Positions 50,987 through 60,272 of a stretch of DNA of 64,000 bases are shown in pieces; position 1 is the stretch's first letter; each line of letters starts with the position of its first letter. The translations under genes were made by a program, and so were the position numbers. The notes under the pieces are model-generated. The model made no database searches, was not told where the DNA came from, and saw only the letters and a list, made by a program, of their open reading frames with translations. The stretch comes from Lichenicoccus sp965213775 (GTDB taxonomy: Bacteria > Pseudomonadota > Alphaproteobacteria > Acetobacterales > Acetobacteraceae), in NCBI GenBank assembly GCA_965213775.1, contig CBDCAC010000005.1:620001-684000 (forward strand). Direction: 5' to 3'.

Positions 50987-52678
50987 TCATGCGGTGATGT
51001 TGAGGCCGTTGAACCGCCACTGCCTCCTGGACGAGATCGGCGCCGCGGCGCCGTAGATGGAGCTGTCCGCGTTGACGTCGCTGCCCGCGGCTCGTTGCCG
51101 ATCCTGAGACCAGGCCCGATCCTGGCCCGAACCGCGCTCGCCCGATCCGCCATGGCCGGGCGCCTGGTCGGCCGCTGATCTCTGGCCACTCGCGTCGTTC
51201 TGACCCCGATCGGGAGTGAAGGCGGACGCCGACGCGAAGTCCAGGGTGCGGCCCTCGGCCGGAAGGCTCGCGGCGTCCAGAGCGGCATGCAGATGATGCG
51301 CGTTCTGCGCGAGTTCCTGCAGCGTCTCGGGCCGATCTGCGACCACGGTCACCGAGGTCGATCCATCGCTGCCGCGTATAAGACGGATCTCCACCTGTCC
51401 CAGATCGCGCGGATGCAGGGAGATGCGGATCTCGTTGCTGCCGTCCGTGCGGCTCGCCAGCGAGATCATCGCAGGCGCCACCTGGGCGGTCGCCACCGAG
51501 GCGGGGTCGCCCTCGCGCGCCGCGGCCGCTTCGCGCACCGGCGAGCTCGAAGGCGCGGCCGTCCCGAGAACCGGTTGCAGCGCCTCGGCACCCGCCGCGA
51601 TGCTGCTGGCGGGGCTGCCGGCCGCCGCGTCGTCCGTCGCGGCCACGGCCGCGACGGGCGGCGAGGGATGCGAGACCGGCACCGAGCCGGCCGAACCGGA
51701 GGTGGCCGGCGCCGCTCGCGCTGCGACGACAACATCGACCGATGCCGGCGCCGGCGCCGGCGTGCTCTTCCGCCCCCGGGACGGGTCGGCCTCCGCGAGA
51801 TGGGCTGGGACGGAAGCGGTCGCCATGCCCGCTGCCGGTTGATCGACGCCATCCGCGGCTGCCCTCGACAGGCTTGGCGCCAAGATCGGGCCACTCGTCC
51901 GGTGAACGCCGCCGACGGCATGGGGCGCAGGCTCGGAGCGCGACGCGGTCTCGGCGACCACGGATGGCGGGACGGCCGGAGCCTTCACGGCATCGGGAAG
52001 CGGAGCCGGCTGCACCGGGAGGAGCAGCGATGGGTCGGCCGTGGATCCGGCCGTCTGGTTCGTCGCCGCGGCGGGCGCATCGGTGTCCGAGCCCGCGTCC
52101 TTGATACGGGCGCGGCGCTCGATCCCCGGCGTCGAGGCCGGAGCCGTCGACGAGACCGCGGTCCGTGCCGCAGGATCCGCTCGCGCCGCCGTGCTCTCTC
52201 GCATCGTCCACAGCGAAGGCGGCGGAGGCGACAGAGCGGGCCGCGATGGAGCCGGTTTCGAGACAGCCGGCCCTGGAGCAGACCGTATCCGGTCCGGTCC
52301 ACCTGCGGTCGGCGCGGCTACGACTGGCTGTCGCTTCGGGACCATCTCAGTCTTTCCAACAGCCTCGCCGATGTCGGTGGTCGCTCCGAGGCGGTATCTG
52401 TCCGCTATCGTTGCGGCTCCGGCGGAAGGCCGAACCGGCAGGATCGGCGCCGGAGCATTGCCCGGGGAAGTGGGCTCTGATACGGCAAAATCGTTTCCAA
52501 GTGATGAATTTTCCGCGGCGGCATCATCGAGTGCCGTCTGGAAGCCGCTCCCTGCCGATCCCGCTGCGGTCGCCACCGGCAGGTCGTGATCTGCCGTGCC
52601 TCGGGTTCGCGCCGCCGAGGACGTCCCCGAGGACAACGTGGACCAGTCGATGGAAGCCGATGTCGTGATCGTGTTCAT
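50987..52678 (-). CDS. fliK: Flagellar hook-length control protein FliK
   Basis: 563 residues from ATG 52678; the frame is open to 52855 and no strong SD marks the start. The long N-terminal part is Ala/Pro/Ser-rich and disordered, acting as ruler. The C-terminal conserved domain contains IRISLHPRDLGQVEIRLI and a following helical block, as in FliK. It is divergent from flgE and directly upstream of flgD. Confidence 0.88.
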   Translation of the reverse strand: MNTITTSASIDWSTLSSGTSSAARTRGTADHDLPVATAAGSAGSGFQTALDDAAAENSSLGNDFAVSEPTSPGNAPAPILPVRPSAGAATIADRYRLGATTDIGEAVGKTEMVPKRQPVVAAPTAGGPDRIRSAPGPAVSKPAPSRPALSPPPPSLWTMRESTAARADPAARTAVSSTAPASTPGIERRARIKDAGSDTDAPAAATNQTAGSTADPSLLLPVQPAPLPDAVKAPAVPPSVVAETASRSEPAPHAVGGVHRTSGPILAPSLSRAAADGVDQPAAGMATASVPAHLAEADPSRGRKSTPAPAPASVDVVVAARAAPATSGSAGSVPVSHPSPPVAAVAATDDAAAGSPASSIAAGAEALQPVLGTAAPSSSPVREAAAAREGDPASVATAQVAPAMISLASRTDGSNEIRISLHPRDLGQVEIRLIRGSDGSTSVTVVADRPETLQELAQNAHHLHAALDAASLPAEGRTLDFASASAFTPDRGQNDASGQRSAADQAPGHGGSGERGSGQDRAWSQDRQRAAGSDVNADSSIYGAAAPISSRRQWRFNGLNITA

Positions 52679-52848
52679 AACGGACACGCAATATGCAAGC
52701 TGCGGGCCAGCACGTCCGACTGCCATGCGACCCAGGTCGGCATCGCCTGTCGTCACGTCGGGAACCGCGCGTGCCGGGCACAAACTGCCGACCGGCACGA
52801 ATCGACGTATCCGGATCGGCGAAAAGTGCAGAAAACCGCCCGCAAAAC

Positions 52849-52865
52849 TTGGCACGCTTCATGCT
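52849..52865 (+). promoter_or_regulatory. Sigma-54 promoter of flgE
   Basis: TTGGCACGCTTCATGCT has the -24 GG (52851-52852) and -12 GC (52863-52864) separated by exactly 10 bases and matches TTGGCACG perfectly, with one mismatch in the -12 part (ATGC for TTGC). It lies 43 bases before the flgE ATG. FlbD, encoded in the window, is the likely activator. Confidence 0.75.
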
Positions 52866-52907
52866 CTCTCGAAGCCAGACGATCCGCAACGATCAAGGAG
52901 CAGCGTT

Positions 52908-54236
52908 ATGTCGGTCTTCAGCGCGATGAATACGGCGGTCAGCGGCCTTACCGCACAATCGGTCGCCTTCAGCAATATCAGCAACAACATCTCCAACAGC
53001 CAGACGGTCGGCTACAAGGCGGTCGATACCAGCTTCTCGGATTATGTAGAGGCGTCCGGCGCGCTCGAAGGCCAGTCCGGCGCCGTGCTCGCCACCACCC
53101 AGTATGCCAACCAGACCGCGGGCGCGATCACCGCCAGCAGCGCCAACGCCGCACTCGCGGTCAACGGCAACGGGTTCTTCGCGGTCAACGAGATCAGCGG
53201 CATGTCCACCGCGACCACCCCAGCGTTCAGCGCCACACAGTACTATACTCGCGCGGGCGACTTCTCGAGCGACCGCAACGGCTACCTGGTCAACAGTGCG
53301 GGAGAGTATCTCGACGGCTACATGGTCAACGCGACCACCGGTCAGCTCGATACCAGCAAGCTGCAGCCGATCAACGTCAACAACGTCAAGTTCAATCCGA
53401 CCGCGACCGGCAACGTGACGATGTCGCCGACGCTCGCCGGTGACTCCACCCTCGTCGCCCCCGCGACCGGTCCGGCGCAGACCTCCACTCAGACGGTCTA
53501 TGACAGCGCCGGAGCCGCGCATACGCTCGGCCTGACCTGGACCCAGACCGCGGGCGCCACGGCCGCCGCTGGTGGCGTCGCCGCGACCGGCGGCACCTAT
53601 TCCCTGAGCGTCTCGGGGACCAACGGTGCGACGACCCCCGCGGCGACCGTCACCTTCAACGCCGACGGCACCTTGCAGTCGATCACCGATGCTGCGGGCG
53701 TCACGAACTCGACCGCCGGATCGGAGGCGAGCTTCGCAATCGGCGCGGTCGGCTCGGACACCAACTCGATCAACCTCAAGCTCGGCACGATCGGCATCGC
53801 CGCCTCCGGCACGACGATGAACACGGCCAGCGGCGCGGTGTTCAGCGCCGGCACGCCGACCCAGGACGGCACCGCGACCGGGAACTTCACCGATTTCACC
53901 ACCCAGACGGACGGCTCGATCGTCGCCCAGTTCGATAACGGCCAGTCGCAGCTGATCGCCAAGGTGCCCCTGGCCACCTTCGGCAACGCGAATGCCCTGC
54001 AGGCCCAGGACGGGCAAGCCTACACCGCGACGGTCGGATCCGGTCCGGCCAGCGTGCAGGTGGCGGGAACCAACGGCGCCGGCAGCTTCGAGACCAAGTC
54101 GGTCGAGGGCTCGACCACCAGCCTCGACACCGACCTGACCAAGCTGATCGTGGCGCAGCAGGCCTACGGCGCCAGCGCGAAGGTGGTGACCACGGCCAAC
54201 GACATGCTGCAGACCGCGCTGGCGATGAAGCAGTAG
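52908..54236 (+). CDS. flgE: Flagellar hook protein FlgE
   Basis: 442 residues from ATG 52908 with AAGGAG upstream. The N-terminal rod motif FSAMNTAVSGLTAQSVAFSNISNNISN and the C-terminal helix with DLTKLIVAQQAYGASAKVV form the D0 domain; the middle is Thr/Ala/Gly-rich and variable. It polymerises into the hook. It is transcribed from the sigma-54 promoter at 52849-52865 and heads flgE-flgK-flgL. Confidence 0.95.
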   Translation: MSVFSAMNTAVSGLTAQSVAFSNISNNISNSQTVGYKAVDTSFSDYVEASGALEGQSGAVLATTQYANQTAGAITASSANAALAVNGNGFFAVNEISGMSTATTPAFSATQYYTRAGDFSSDRNGYLVNSAGEYLDGYMVNATTGQLDTSKLQPINVNNVKFNPTATGNVTMSPTLAGDSTLVAPATGPAQTSTQTVYDSAGAAHTLGLTWTQTAGATAAAGGVAATGGTYSLSVSGTNGATTPAATVTFNADGTLQSITDAAGVTNSTAGSEASFAIGAVGSDTNSINLKLGTIGIAASGTTMNTASGAVFSAGTPTQDGTATGNFTDFTTQTDGSIVAQFDNGQSQLIAKVPLATFGNANALQAQDGQAYTATVGSGPASVQVAGTNGAGSFETKSVEGSTTSLDTDLTKLIVAQQAYGASAKVVTTANDMLQTALAMKQ

Positions 54237-54315
54237 CATTTACCGGACGTTAATCATGGCGGGAGCAGGATCACGGCGAGTGCCTTCCTGTTCCCGCACG
54301 TGAGGCGGCCGATCC

Positions 54316-55887
54316 ATGAGCCTGAATACCTCCCTCTCCATCGCCTCGAGCGGCTTGAGCGCGGTGCAGTACGAGCTCGGCGTGGCGTCGCAGAACGTCG
54401 CCAACGCCGGCACGCCAGGCTACCTGAGCGAGATTGCCAACGTCGCGTCGCGCGATGCCGGAGGGCAGGGCAGCGGCGTCTCGATCCAGCTGACGACGCG
54501 GGCGGTGAACGAGACGCTGCAGAACAGCCTCTACACGCAGAATGCGACCGTGGCCGGCCTTGCCGTGACCACGAACGCGCTGAGCGCGGTCAGCAGCGTG
54601 CAGGGTTCGACCAGTGCGGACGCGTCGGCGAGCAATACGCTGGCGGATAATCTCGGCAACCTGCAGAACGGCTTCACGGCGCTGGATGCCGACCCCTCCA
54701 GCACGGTGCAGCAGCAGAGCGTGGTGAGCCGCGCGAGCAACCTGGCCGCGTCGATACAGACCTTGTCCGATACCTACCAGAGCCAGCGCCAGGACGCCCA
54801 GCAGGCGATCCCTTCGGAAGTCGGCCAGATCAACGCGGGCCTGAGGGCCATCGGCTCGCTGTCTACGCAGATCGTCCAGCTTCGCGGCGCCGGGCAGGAT
54901 ACCGCCGACCTGGAGAACCAGCGCAACGCGGCGATGAGCACCCTCTCCAGCTCGCTCAGCGTGAAATTCACCGAGACCGCGTCCGGGGACATGCTGGTCA
55001 GCACCGCGGGCGGGCTCTCCCTGCCGACCCACGTGAGCTCCGGCCCGCTCTCCACCCAGGACGCCACGATCGGGGTGGCGGACGCCTATCCGGCCTCGAT
55101 CCCCGGGATCGAGCTGGCCGGCGCCGACGTCACCACGTCCCTGACCGGCGGCACGCTCGGCGCCAACATCACGCTGCGCGACAGCACGCTGCCGACGATG
55201 CAGGCCGAGCTCGACGGCTTCTCCTCGACCCTGGCGAGCCGCTTCTCCGGCCAGGGCCTGACCCTGTTCACGGACGCCGCCGGCAACCAGCCCGGCAGCG
55301 ATCCGACCACGGCGCCGCCGACCGGCCAGCTCGGTTTCTCTAGCGGCATACAGGTCAATCCCGCCGTGCTTTCCGATCCGGCACTGGTGCGCGACGGCAC
55401 CACGGCGATCCAGGATCCCACTCCCGGTGCGACGCCGGTGCCAGGGGCGATCACCACCGGAGCCTCGGCGTTCACGCCGAACCCGAGCGGCGGACCGGTC
55501 GGCTTCACCACGCTGATCTCCCGGGTGCTGAGCAACGCGCTCGGCTCCCAGATGGCGACGGGGGTGTCGCAACCCTCGGTGGCCAGCACCGGCCTCGGCG
55601 CCGCCGGCACTCTGTCGGCACCCTACTCGGGAAGCGGCGATCTGGTGACGCTCGCCACCACGCTCACCGCGAGCCAGGCGCAGACCATCTCGGACGCGAC
55701 GACGCAGCAGACGACGCAGACCGACATCCAGACCACGCTGCAGGGCAACCTCACCAGCAGCTCCGGCGTGTCGGTGGATGACCAGATGGCCAACGTCGTC
55801 GCGCTGCAGAACGCCTACGAGGCGAACGCCAAGGTGGTCTCGGCGATCCAGACCATGTTCGGCGCCCTTCTCACCGCGATCAACTGA
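54316..55887 (+). CDS. flgK: Hook-filament junction protein FlgK (HAP1)
   Basis: 523 residues. The N-terminal D0 helix SIASSGLSAVQYELGVASQNVANAGTPGY and the C-terminal VALQNAYEANAKVVSAIQTMF pair as in axial proteins; the length and LRAIGSLSTQIV block fit FlgK. It joins hook and filament. It starts 79 bases after flgE and precedes flgL by 11. Confidence 0.94.
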   Translation: MSLNTSLSIASSGLSAVQYELGVASQNVANAGTPGYLSEIANVASRDAGGQGSGVSIQLTTRAVNETLQNSLYTQNATVAGLAVTTNALSAVSSVQGSTSADASASNTLADNLGNLQNGFTALDADPSSTVQQQSVVSRASNLAASIQTLSDTYQSQRQDAQQAIPSEVGQINAGLRAIGSLSTQIVQLRGAGQDTADLENQRNAAMSTLSSSLSVKFTETASGDMLVSTAGGLSLPTHVSSGPLSTQDATIGVADAYPASIPGIELAGADVTTSLTGGTLGANITLRDSTLPTMQAELDGFSSTLASRFSGQGLTLFTDAAGNQPGSDPTTAPPTGQLGFSSGIQVNPAVLSDPALVRDGTTAIQDPTPGATPVPGAITTGASAFTPNPSGGPVGFTTLISRVLSNALGSQMATGVSQPSVASTGLGAAGTLSAPYSGSGDLVTLATTLTASQAQTISDATTQQTTQTDIQTTLQGNLTSSSGVSVDDQMANVVALQNAYEANAKVVSAIQTMFGALLTAIN

Positions 55888-55898
55888 GGAACAGCACC

Positions 55899-56966
55899 AT
55901 GTCTGGAGCCATAGGCAACGGCTTCGGGACCATGCCGATGCTTCTGCGCGGCATCGACAAGCTCAATGCACAGAACGACTCGCTGACCGCCGAGCTGAGC
56001 AGCGGCGTCATGTCGGACAGCTATGCCGGGCTCGGCGATCAGGCCTACCAGGCGATCAGCCTGGAGCCGCAGATCAGCGCCACCAATGCCTGGCAGACCA
56101 ACGCCACCCAGACCCAGACCAAGCTGAGCGCGACGCAGACCGCCATGACGAGCATCACCTCGATCGCCGACAGCCTGCAGAGCACCCTGCTCAGCCTGCG
56201 GGGCAACGTCTCGACGAGCACGATCTCGACCGCCTCGACGCAGGCGAGCCAGCAGCTGACCGAGCTCACCGCCCTGCTCAACACGCAGAGCGACGGCCGC
56301 TACGTGTTCGCCGGGACGGCCTCGGATCAGGCGCCGGTCAACACGCCGGATCTGGCGTCCAGCAGCATGGTCTCGAGCATCATCAACGCCGTGTCGCAAG
56401 TCGGCACCGCGGGTGCCGCGGCGACGCAGGCCGCAACACTCGGCGCCGCTTCCGACAACAGCCCGGCGAACAGCGTGTTCTCCGCCCAGCTCTCCACCAC
56501 TGGGGAGGCGGCAAGCGATCTAGTGCCGCAGGTTCAGGTCGGACAGGGCCGGTTCGCCGCCACCGGCATCGTCGCGACCCAGGGCGGCGCCGCCGGTCCC
56601 ACGAGCACGGGTTCGGTGATCCGAGACCTGATACGCAACCTCGCCACGGTCGCCGGCTTGTCCGGGGCGGACAGCGGCAGCGCCGGCTTGCAGTCGCTGA
56701 TCGCCGACACCTCGAGCCAGATGGGCAGCGTCACGCAGGGGCTGGCCGGTCTCACCGCCGCCGTCGGCGTGATGCAGGACGACGCCGCCTCCACCAGCAG
56801 CAACCTGTCGGACATGAGCGACGCGCTGCAGAGCCAGCTCAGCGCCGCCAAGGACAGCGATCCGACGACCACACGCACGCAGCAGGTCGCGGTGCAGAAT
56901 CAGCTGACCGCGAGCTACACCCTGATCGCGGACATGAAGACGCTCAACCTGGCCCAATATCTCTGA
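55899..56966 (+). CDS. flgL: Hook-filament junction protein FlgL (HAP3), flagellin-like
   Basis: 355 residues with flagellin-type helical ends (LLRGIDKLNAQNDSLTAELSSG at the N end, QNQLTASYTLIADMKTLNLAQYL at the C end) and the LNTQSDGRYVFAGT motif of FlgL. It forms the second junction layer under the filament. It is the last gene of the hook set; 131 bases separate it from flbT. Confidence 0.92.
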   Translation: MSGAIGNGFGTMPMLLRGIDKLNAQNDSLTAELSSGVMSDSYAGLGDQAYQAISLEPQISATNAWQTNATQTQTKLSATQTAMTSITSIADSLQSTLLSLRGNVSTSTISTASTQASQQLTELTALLNTQSDGRYVFAGTASDQAPVNTPDLASSSMVSSIINAVSQVGTAGAAATQAATLGAASDNSPANSVFSAQLSTTGEAASDLVPQVQVGQGRFAATGIVATQGGAAGPTSTGSVIRDLIRNLATVAGLSGADSGSAGLQSLIADTSSQMGSVTQGLAGLTAAVGVMQDDAASTSSNLSDMSDALQSQLSAAKDSDPTTTRTQQVAVQNQLTASYTLIADMKTLNLAQYL

Positions 56967-57097
56967 GCATCGCCCGTCTCTGAGCATCGTCGTGCAGCGT
57001 CATCGCCTTGCATCTTTACGCACCATTAAGCCCGACGTGGCATCTTGGAGACTGATCTCGCGCCGTTCGGAGGCGCGAGGAACGCTCGGGCGGACAT

Positions 57098-57517
57098 ATG
57101 GCGAATCTGGTTCTGGAGCTCAAGCCAGGCGAGATGATGGTGATCAACGGCGCGTCGATCCGGTTCCGCAGCAAGAGCCGCATCGAGCTGGCCTCGCGCG
57201 CGCGCTTCCTGTTCGGCAAGCAGATCATGGCGCCGCAGGATGCGAGGAGTCCCGCACGTCGGATCTACTACGCCCTGCAGAACGCCTATGTCGGCACCGA
57301 CGCGGAGCGCGCCGTTGCCCTGAGCGAACTTCATGACCTGATCGGGATGTTCCGCGATGCGACGACATCGGCGTCGGCCGCCGTCATTCTCGATGCGATC
57401 CTGCACCATGTGCGCGAGGACGAGTACTATCAGGCCCTGAAGCTGGGGCGACGCATTATCCGACACGAGGACGCGGTGCTGCAGGCAGCGCCGTCCGCCG
57501 CGGAACCGGCGGCGTAG
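57098..57517 (+). CDS. flbT: Flagellin mRNA regulator FlbT
   Basis: 139 residues with the FlbT family start LVLELKPGEMMVINGASIRF and the ARFLFGKQIM and AKSPARRIYYALQ-like blocks. FlbT binds the flagellin mRNA leader and destabilises it until the hook is complete. Its common partner flaF is absent after it; the molybdenum hydroxylase gene converges instead. Confidence 0.93.
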   Translation: MANLVLELKPGEMMVINGASIRFRSKSRIELASRARFLFGKQIMAPQDARSPARRIYYALQNAYVGTDAERAVALSELHDLIGMFRDATTSASAAVILDAILHHVREDEYYQALKLGRRIIRHEDAVLQAAPSAAEPAA

Positions 57518-57572
57518 TCTTGCGATCCGGCGGGGCCGGTGAGGTGGCGGGTGACGATGCCGCAAGACGGGC

Positions 57573-60272
57573 TCAGCGGGCGGGCTGGTCGGCGACCCGG
57601 AGTGCGGCATGCACGATGTCGGCCCGGAACGGTGTCGCGCGCAGCCGTCGGCCGGTGGCATCGGCGATCGCATTGCCCAGCGCTGCCGCCACCGGGTTGA
57701 ACGGGCTCTCGCTCATCGACTTGGCGCCGAACGGCCCAAGCCGGTCCACCGTATCGGCGAACAGCACCTCGGTGCGTGGCAGGTCGGCGAAGCGCGGCAC
57801 GTGGTAGTCACGGAAACACGGGTTGGCGATGGCGCCGTCGGCGTCGATCAGCACCTGCTCGGTCAGCGCGGCCCCGATCGCCTGCGCCACGCCGCCCTCG
57901 ATCTGGCCGCGGCACTGTGCGGGATTGATCACCCTGCCGGCATCGGCCGCGTGCACGCTCTGCAGGATGACCAGCTCGCCGGTCTCCTGGTTCACCGCGA
58001 TCCGGAATCCCTGCACGTTGAAGGCGACCGAGCGCGGCGAGCCGGCGCACTCGCCGGACGCGCTGAGCGGCACGCGCGAACCGATCGCCGCCGCCGCGAG
58101 CTCCGACAGGGCGAGGCTGCGCGCGCCGGCGCGCAGCTCGCCGCGCGCGAGCACCAGATCGGCTTGCGGCACCTCCAGCACGACGGCCGCAAAGGCGAGC
58201 AGCTTGACGCGCAGCGCCCGGCAGGCACGCTCGGTGGCCAGCCCCGCGACCACGGTGCCGGTGCTGCCGAAGGCGCCGGTGTCGTAGCCCAGCCGCGCGG
58301 TGTCGGCCTGCACCAGGCGGATCCGCGCCTCCGCCACGCCGAGCACGGCGGAGGCGAACTGGACGTGCACGGTGCTGGTGCCGTTGCCGAACTCGGCGGT
58401 GCCGACGCGCAGCGTGAAGCCGCCATCCGGATCGAGCGCAATTTCGGCCTGCGCCAGGTGGCCGCGCGGCGGCACGGTGTCGATCATGCCGAGTGCGACG
58501 CCGACGCCGGTCCGCCAGTCGGCGCCGGACGGTGGCGGGATGCCGCGGCCGCTCGACAGCGCCTCGCGGGTCAGGCGCAGGCACTGATCCAGGCCGTAGC
58601 TGCCATACTCGACATCGTGCTCGGCGGAATCGTAGGACACCATCGCGTCGCCCGGGCGGATGACGTTGCGCTCGCGCAGTTCGATCGCATCGAGACCGAG
58701 TGCGACGGCCAGCTCGTCCATCGCGGACTCGATCGCGAAGTTGGTCTGGCTCAGGCCGTAGCCGCGGAACGCGCCGGCCGGCGGGGTGTTGGTATAAACA
58801 GCGATCCCGTCGATCCATTTGCTGGCGCAGGCATAGACGCCGACCGCCTCGCCGCAGCCATGGAACAGCACGCCCGGCCCGTGATTGCCGTAGCCGCCGG
58901 TGTTGGACAGCACGTCCATCGCGATCGCCGTCAGCCGGCCGTCGCGCGAGGCGCCGAGCCGCACCCGGACGCGCATCGGGTGCCGGGTAAAGGCGCCGGT
59001 GAAGGCTTCCTCGCGGGTGAACTCGATGCCGACCGGACAGCCGGTGCGTAGTGCGGCCAGCGCCACGATGTCCTCGACCAGCATCTCCTGCTTGCCGCCG
59101 AAGCCGCCGCCGACCCGTTCGCACAGTACGCGCACTTGCGCGCGCGGCAGGTCCAGCAGGCGGCACAGCGCGTCGCGGGTCAGGAACGGCACCTGCGTGC
59201 TCGCCCGCACCGTCAGCACGCCGGCGGGATCGATCCAGGCCACCGCACCGTGCGTCTCCAGGTGGGCATGCTGCACGCGCTGCGCGTGGTACGTGACGTC
59301 GATGGTCACCGCCGACGCCGCCAGCGCCGCCTGCACGTCGCCGATGCCGCCATGCAGCTCGGCGACGACGTTGCCGCCCTCGTGCAGCCGCGGCGCCTGC
59401 GGATCGGCGGCGTCGGCGGGATCATGCAGCGCCGGCAGGATCTGGTAGGTGACCGACAGGGCGGCGCAGCCGCGCACCGCCGCCGCCTCGCTCGACGCCA
59501 CCACCGCGGCCACGCGCTGGCCGACATGGCGCACGACGTCGTCGAGCATCCGCGTGTCGGCGGGATCGTCGTGCGGGTTCTCGTGGCGCGCGGTGGAGAA
59601 TCGGCGTTTCGGCACGTCCTCGTGGGTCAGGACGCAGCGCACGCCAGGGACCGCCAGCGCCGCCGCGCGGTCGATGCGCAGGATGCGGGCGTGCGCGTGC
59701 GGCGCGCGCAGCAGGCGGCAATGCAGCATCCCGTCCGGCGGTGCGTCGAGGGCATAGCGCGCCAGCCCCCGCACCACCGCCTCGCCGGCCGGGGCCGGGG
59801 AGTTGCGTCCCCACGGCACGTCGCTCGCCGCGGTCGATGGCGGCATCGCGCGACCCTGCACCGCGTCCTCGATCGTGCGGTAGCCGGTGCAGCGGCAGAT
59901 ATTTCCCTTCAGCGCCTGCCCGGGATCCGCACGCTGCGCCGCATCCAGGCAGGACACCGTCATGATCATGCCCGGCGTGCAGAAGCCGCACTGGAAGGCG
60001 CCGGCGGCGAGGAAGTCGCGCTGCACCGGATGCAGCGCCCCGGCATCGGGCAGCCCCTCGATCGTGGTGACCGCACGTCCCGCGATGCGGAAGGCGGGAA
60101 CCAGGCAGGAGTGCAGCGCCTGGCCGTCGAGCAGCACCGTGCAGGCGCCGCAATCGCCGCTGTCGCAGCCCTTCTTGACGCCGAAGCAGCCGAGCGAGCG
60201 CAGCAGGGTGCGCAGGCACTGCCCGGGAGCCTCGACGGTCTCGCAGGCTGCGCCGTTGAGCGTGAACCTCAT
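57573..60272 (-). CDS. Molybdenum hydroxylase, fused [2Fe-2S] and molybdopterin subunits (XdhD-like)
   Basis: 899 residues from ATG 60272. Residues 1-150 are the small subunit: plant-type cluster cysteines 36, 41, 44 and 56, then a second cluster in QCGFCTPGM and NICRCTGY. The rest is the large Mo-cofactor subunit with GGGFGGKQEM and the C-terminal GPFGAKSMSESP, whose Glu is the expected catalytic base. The fusion and AKSMSE motif resemble E. coli XdhD, a putative hypoxanthine or aldehyde oxidase; true substrate unknown. It overlaps its FAD subunit by 4 bases. No xdhC maturation gene is nearby. Confidence 0.88.
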   Translation of the reverse strand: MRFTLNGAACETVEAPGQCLRTLLRSLGCFGVKKGCDSGDCGACTVLLDGQALHSCLVPAFRIAGRAVTTIEGLPDAGALHPVQRDFLAAGAFQCGFCTPGMIMTVSCLDAAQRADPGQALKGNICRCTGYRTIEDAVQGRAMPPSTAASDVPWGRNSPAPAGEAVVRGLARYALDAPPDGMLHCRLLRAPHAHARILRIDRAAALAVPGVRCVLTHEDVPKRRFSTARHENPHDDPADTRMLDDVVRHVGQRVAAVVASSEAAAVRGCAALSVTYQILPALHDPADAADPQAPRLHEGGNVVAELHGGIGDVQAALAASAVTIDVTYHAQRVQHAHLETHGAVAWIDPAGVLTVRASTQVPFLTRDALCRLLDLPRAQVRVLCERVGGGFGGKQEMLVEDIVALAALRTGCPVGIEFTREEAFTGAFTRHPMRVRVRLGASRDGRLTAIAMDVLSNTGGYGNHGPGVLFHGCGEAVGVYACASKWIDGIAVYTNTPPAGAFRGYGLSQTNFAIESAMDELAVALGLDAIELRERNVIRPGDAMVSYDSAEHDVEYGSYGLDQCLRLTREALSSGRGIPPPSGADWRTGVGVALGMIDTVPPRGHLAQAEIALDPDGGFTLRVGTAEFGNGTSTVHVQFASAVLGVAEARIRLVQADTARLGYDTGAFGSTGTVVAGLATERACRALRVKLLAFAAVVLEVPQADLVLARGELRAGARSLALSELAAAAIGSRVPLSASGECAGSPRSVAFNVQGFRIAVNQETGELVILQSVHAADAGRVINPAQCRGQIEGGVAQAIGAALTEQVLIDADGAIANPCFRDYHVPRFADLPRTEVLFADTVDRLGPFGAKSMSESPFNPVAAALGNAIADATGRRLRATPFRADIVHAALRVADQPAR

